A stretch of DNA of 64,000 bases, taken from Roseobacter sp. SK209-2-6 (lineage in GTDB: Bacteria > Pseudomonadota > Alphaproteobacteria > Rhodobacterales > Rhodobacteraceae). The notes beneath the pieces are model-generated. The model made no database searches and was not told the origin of the DNA. It saw only the letters and a list, made by a program, of their open reading frames with translations. Below, piece after piece: positions 63,565-64,000 of this stretch. Position numbers and translations under genes: made by a program. The stretch covers positions 134,501-198,500 of the forward strand of contig NZ_AAYC01000009.1 of NCBI RefSeq assembly GCF_000169455.1. The letters are read 5' to 3'. Each line of letters begins with the position of its first letter. The stretch's first letter is position 1.

Positions 63565-64000
63565 TCAAATGGTCTGATCATAGTCTCCGACCAGAGGCTC
63601 CGTGCGGATGACTTCATCAATCCCTGCAAAGATGGCGCGCATTTCTGCTTCACTCTCAGAGCTTTCACAGACCACCACCAGATTGGGAGTATTGGATGAG
63701 GCGCGCACCAAACCCCAGCTGCCATTGTCCAGAATAACTCTGGCGCCATTGACGGTGACAACCTCCTTGATAGGCCGCCCAGCGAGTTGCTCACCGGCTT
63801 CGTGTTTGGCAACCAACTTGGCCACCAGACGTTCCAGCACGTCATATTTTTCAGTGTCGGCACAATAGGGAGACATGGTTGGGGTCGACCAGGTCTTGGG
63901 CAGGGCTTTGCGCAGGTCCGACATCTTCATGTCCGGGTTGCGGTCCATCAGCTTGCAGATCTCGACCGCAACGCGCATGCCGCAGTCATAGCCGCGACCC
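63565..64000 (-). CDS. Phosphomannomutase/phosphoglucomutase, C-terminal part (cut by window edge)
   Basis: The visible 145 residues are the end of an alpha-D-phosphohexomutase; the rest lies beyond base 64000. The final domain carries VNGARVILDNGSWGLVRASSNTPNLVVVCES, where the RASNTEP-like phosphate loop is RASSNTP. The upstream part GRGYDCGMRVAVEICKLMDRNPDMKMSDLRKALP precedes it. Such enzymes interconvert hexose 1- and 6-phosphates for nucleotide-sugar synthesis. The frame continues past the edge. Confidence 0.92.
   Translation of the reverse strand, partial: GRGYDCGMRVAVEICKLMDRNPDMKMSDLRKALPKTWSTPTMSPYCADTEKYDVLERLVAKLVAKHEAGEQLAGRPIKEVVTVNGARVILDNGSWGLVRASSNTPNLVVVCESSESEAEMRAIFAGIDEVIRTEPLVGDYDQTI

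Overview
This window looks like chromosomal DNA of an alphaproteobacterium of the order Rhodobacterales, most likely the Roseobacter group. The reasons are two surface proteins with a VPLPA-CTERM tail, an Hsp20 gene followed by a DUF1150 gene, methylmalonyl-CoA epimerase followed by DUF1467, an Lgt/MidA/PgeF cluster, several DUF6455 proteins, and control motifs that fit CIRCE/HrcA, CtrA and FnrL. The genus cannot be fixed from the sequence alone. Most of the window is GC-rich housekeeping DNA. No rRNA, tRNA, CRISPR array or prophage was seen.

Layout. 0-5.4 kb: pyrophosphatase PpaC, a TraB-like secreted protein with a partner of unknown function, a DUF2161 nuclease-like protein and two tandem VPLPA-CTERM paralogues. 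5.7-9.8 kb: groES-groEL behind a CIRCE element, then an HNH endonuclease and an EamA exporter. 9.8-15.2 kb: a secreted lipase-like hydrolase coupled to phnM, purE-purK, DUF465, and hsp20-DUF1150 behind an RpoH-like promoter. 15.3-24.5 kb: PhzF, a GT10 glycosyltransferase, a secreted zincin, a sulfate-activation enzyme in frame with a winged-helix regulator, a membrane ferredoxin-adenylate cyclase, rraB, trxB and an Lrp regulator. 24.6-34.4 kb: a Hint protein, lgt-midA-pgeF, ubiK, ybjN-proC-csaA-hydroxyacid dehydrogenase, tdk and arsH. 34.5-42.2 kb: a long KAS III, a marR-RND efflux operon with a CRP-like box, and an IS3-family element beside a truncated zincin gene. 42.3-53.5 kb: carB, pabB-pabC, aspS, a response regulator, mce, an EI24 protein and a nitroreductase. 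53.8-64 kb: an M48 lipoprotein, a YigZ protein, three DUF6455 genes behind an FNR-type box, an AT-rich transglycosylase-like membrane gene, rimO, an AT-rich pentapeptide-repeat membrane gene, an AsmA protein and the end of a phosphohexomutase gene.

How the parts work together. Housekeeping sets are nucleotide supply (purE, purK, carB, tdk), folate (pabB, pabC), proteostasis (groESL, hsp20, rimO), envelope lipoprotein maturation (lgt) and sulfate activation. Redox and oxygen themes recur: trxB, a ferredoxin-linked cyclase, a nitroreductase, arsH, and the DUF6455 genes behind a perfect TTGAT-N4-ATCAA box. The parts most likely to be accessory are 56.5-57.9 kb and 59.8-60.7 kb, both clearly more AT-rich than their surroundings, and the IS3 element at about 41-42.2 kb.

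The observations most worth a second look are the DUF6455 trio under an FNR-type box, the membrane-anchored GT51-like protein with a probably cytoplasmic C-terminus, the winged-helix/sulfurylase/APS-kinase open frame, the ferredoxin-cyclase, and a recurring set of intergenic hairpin clusters.
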